The position numbers and the translations under genes are program-made. This document shows, piece after piece, positions 62,318 through 64,000 of a stretch of DNA of 64,000 bases; position 1 is the stretch's first letter; each line of letters starts with the position of its first letter. The DNA comes from Zhengitettix transpicula (lineage: Eukaryota > Arthropoda > Insecta > Orthoptera > Tetrigidae): positions 6,836,001 through 6,900,000 of the forward strand of contig CM073590.1 in NCBI GenBank assembly GCA_037074705.1. Reading direction: 5' to 3'. The notes under the pieces are model-generated. The model did no database searches. It was not told the origin of the DNA and worked only from the letters and a program-made list of their open reading frames with translations.

Positions 62318-62738
62318 CACGGAGAAGGGAATGCTGCGTCCCCACAGCAAACTCCTCTCCCGCTATTGGAAGGGCGTGAGACAAGTACCAAATGCCCGAC
62401 CTACCTGATTCAGGTTTTTCTAGAGTTTGTCCTGCATTTCTTTAGGCGAATGCCGGGTAGGATCCTTAAACTATAGCCCGGGGCCCTAGTTAACTCTTGG
62501 CTACCTTCCTCTACTCTTCCGGACCCCCCCTTTCAAATCCCTTCCTATACTATTAAAGGGGAGTTGCCCAACGTGGATTACCCTCATGTAGCCTGTTGCC
62601 CTAAAAAAACCTAGTTAACCCTTGGCTACCTTCGTCTACCCTTTCGCATCCCCCCTTCCAAATCCCTTTCCTATGCTATAAGAGAGGAGTTGCCACTATG
62701 TGGATTACCCTATACATAGCCTGTCTACATCCAAAAAA
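62318..62738 (+). mobile_element. poly(A)-type retroposon, family R, copy d, with tandem 3' unit
   Basis: The best-kept copy: CACAGCAAACTCCTCTCCCG, GGGCGTGAGACAAGTACC, GCCCGACCTACCTGATTCAG, GCCGGGTAGGATCC, CTATAGCCCGGGG, GGGGAGTTGCCC, GTGGATTACCCTCATG, then CCCTAAAAAAAC. The final 125 bp (62486-62610) are repeated once more at 62611-62735, again ending in an A-run. The second unit has diverged, so the duplication is not recent or was already in the source element. Confidence 0.8.
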
Positions 62739-64000
62739 ATGCATATATTTTCCAGATATTAAGTCAATTGGGTGGAATAGAAAAAAAAGTTATTAAAATT
62801 GAGGTAAAGCATTAAGTCAGCCGCTTCTCGCATCTTTTCAAAATCGTGTATTGGCTTCGGGTTCTTTGCAATACGTATTTACATACAGGCAAAACAGGAG
62901 CCGTCGCTCTTTTAATCCTGCGTTGCCTGCAGCACAATTAGGCGGAATTGTTCGGCGGCAGCGATCTCTTCCATTATTGAGCAGCGCAAATACGACTCGT
63001 CTTGGTCGCCATGGCTACACGGTATCATCATCTAATATTTATAAACGTTTCCCGTGGCATCTGTGAGAAGTCTATAAATACCGCTGCCGGTGGTGGTTAT
63101 TGCTAATTACAGCAAGCCCTCTGGATTCCAGGATGTTAGTCCCAAACTTGGGCTGTTACCAACTCTTCCAGCTTGTTGTGCGTCTAACTCGCTTTTCGCC
63201 GCTTAATTTATATTTTCCAGTTCATAAGTCTTACAAGCATTTTGTACTTGCCTCTTAGTTTAGAAGAGAGAAAGTTTTAAAAACGCAACGAGAAGTGTGG
63301 TTTATTTAAGTTTAAACGGTAGATAAAAATTATACTGAAATTATTAACAAAATCTTGTTTTAAGAAAAATGTATTTTTGAGAAAAATATGTTGTAGTTTA
63401 ATTCTATTTTATATTAGATTTTTGTCGGATCTGATACTCAAAGGAGGTATTTGGTTACGATTTCTTGTATTTTAGTTCTGTATTGAGTGATTAACCTCTA
63501 TCAAACATAGGCCTCATGGATTCTTTAAGTAGCGCCATTATGCAAGAAAATGAATATGTTAATATATATTAATTAGTGTTAACAGGTTGTAACGTGTCTC
63601 TTAAATTTACAAGTAATGAAAATTTATCCAAATACAAATAGAATAAAAATTAACTTATAAGTACTACGTTTCGTTTGCAGATCTCATCGCGTGCATAAAA
63701 CTTGACTTGAACGAACCTCTTAAGTTTTTATGCACCTTTTTAGATCTGCAATGTCAGATGAAACCTTGTGCTTATAAATTATTTCTTTATCCTGCCTGTA
63801 TTTGGCAAAACTTTCATTGCTTATTAATTATTCGCTTGCATTTTATCAGGTAATCGCTGCAATATTAAAGCACAGATTTAAATCTTGGATCATAGAGAGC
63901 TTGCACCAAAAGTATTTAATCGGATCTAGTAACAGACGCTGTATTGAAATTACTTTGACTGCAGTGCCTAAGTTTTGTCATTTATTCCAGCTGTTCTTAC
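62739..64000. other. non-coding DNA with a GC-enriched patch at 62.82-63.17 kb
   Basis: The patch includes TTAGGCGGAATTGTTCGGCGG and ATAAATACCGCTGCCGGTGG, and carries a 71-codon frame (62851-63066 +) without a domain. The rest is AT-rich and shows nothing I can support. Confidence 0.4.

Noticed and set aside
1..64000. CRISPR array, operons or bacterial genes
   Set aside because: No regularly spaced repeats, no closely packed long frames; repeats and composition are those of an animal genome.

Overview
The window reads as gene-free nuclear DNA of an insect with a large, AT-rich genome. I found no host protein-coding exon, rRNA or intact tRNA gene on either strand. The open frames of 60-150 codons are short, overlap on both strands and show no family motifs, apart from a few mobile-element fragments. 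The repeat mix is Penelope-like elements, an I/Jockey-type LINE with RNase H, a BEL/Pao fragment, a deleted mariner, tRNA-derived SINEs and a poly(A)-tailed retroposon. This fits an insect, perhaps a cockroach/termite-like polyneopteran, but the order is only an inference.

Layout: 0-9 kb is mostly anonymous AT-rich DNA with a Penelope end (3.5 kb), a tRNA-like SINE head (3.85 kb) and a retroposon copy (5.3 kb). 9-11.2 kb is a small element cluster: LINE tail, Penelope end, Gag-like zinc-knuckle relic, retroposon fragment and a second Penelope end. A GC-rich patch with a hairpin and a kappaB-like site lies at 11.75-12.2 kb. 18.1-19.4 kb holds the 3' part of a dead LINE. Two short Penelope derivatives with clean target duplications sit at 19.5 and 22.1 kb. 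24.5-26.7 kb is a dense SINE and BEL/Pao cluster. 27.1-29.1 kb contains two CpG-bearing patches. 29.5-32.4 kb has a SINE, a Penelope end and a retroposon copy between AT microsatellites. 32.4-49.5 kb is largely anonymous, with second-family Penelope ends (39.7 and 44.3 kb), a compound microsatellite (45.4 kb) and a deleted mariner (46.4 kb). 49.6-50.4 kb is the most informative element: a Penelope copy that still carries a recognisable GIY-YIG endonuclease reading frame, bounded by a 14-bp target duplication. 52.1-52.9 kb is a common arthropod-type repeat. 52.9-64 kb has scattered repeats and a final retroposon with a tandemly duplicated 3' unit.

The most interesting signal is the set of Penelope-like termini. 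One family (P1, nine copies) has inverted ends, 13-14 bp target duplications and a hammerhead-ribozyme-like motif whose stem II shows paired substitutions between copies. A second family (P2, three copies) carries a minimal hammerhead-like core in which the 3' half, AAAC-N3-GUH, is kept in every copy. The second theme is a SINE family whose tail matches the local LINE tail, which suggests the LINE machinery moved it. Several CpG-bearing patches in otherwise AT-rich DNA match no repeat in the window and are candidates for conserved regulatory DNA. All boundaries were read by eye; no database search was possible.
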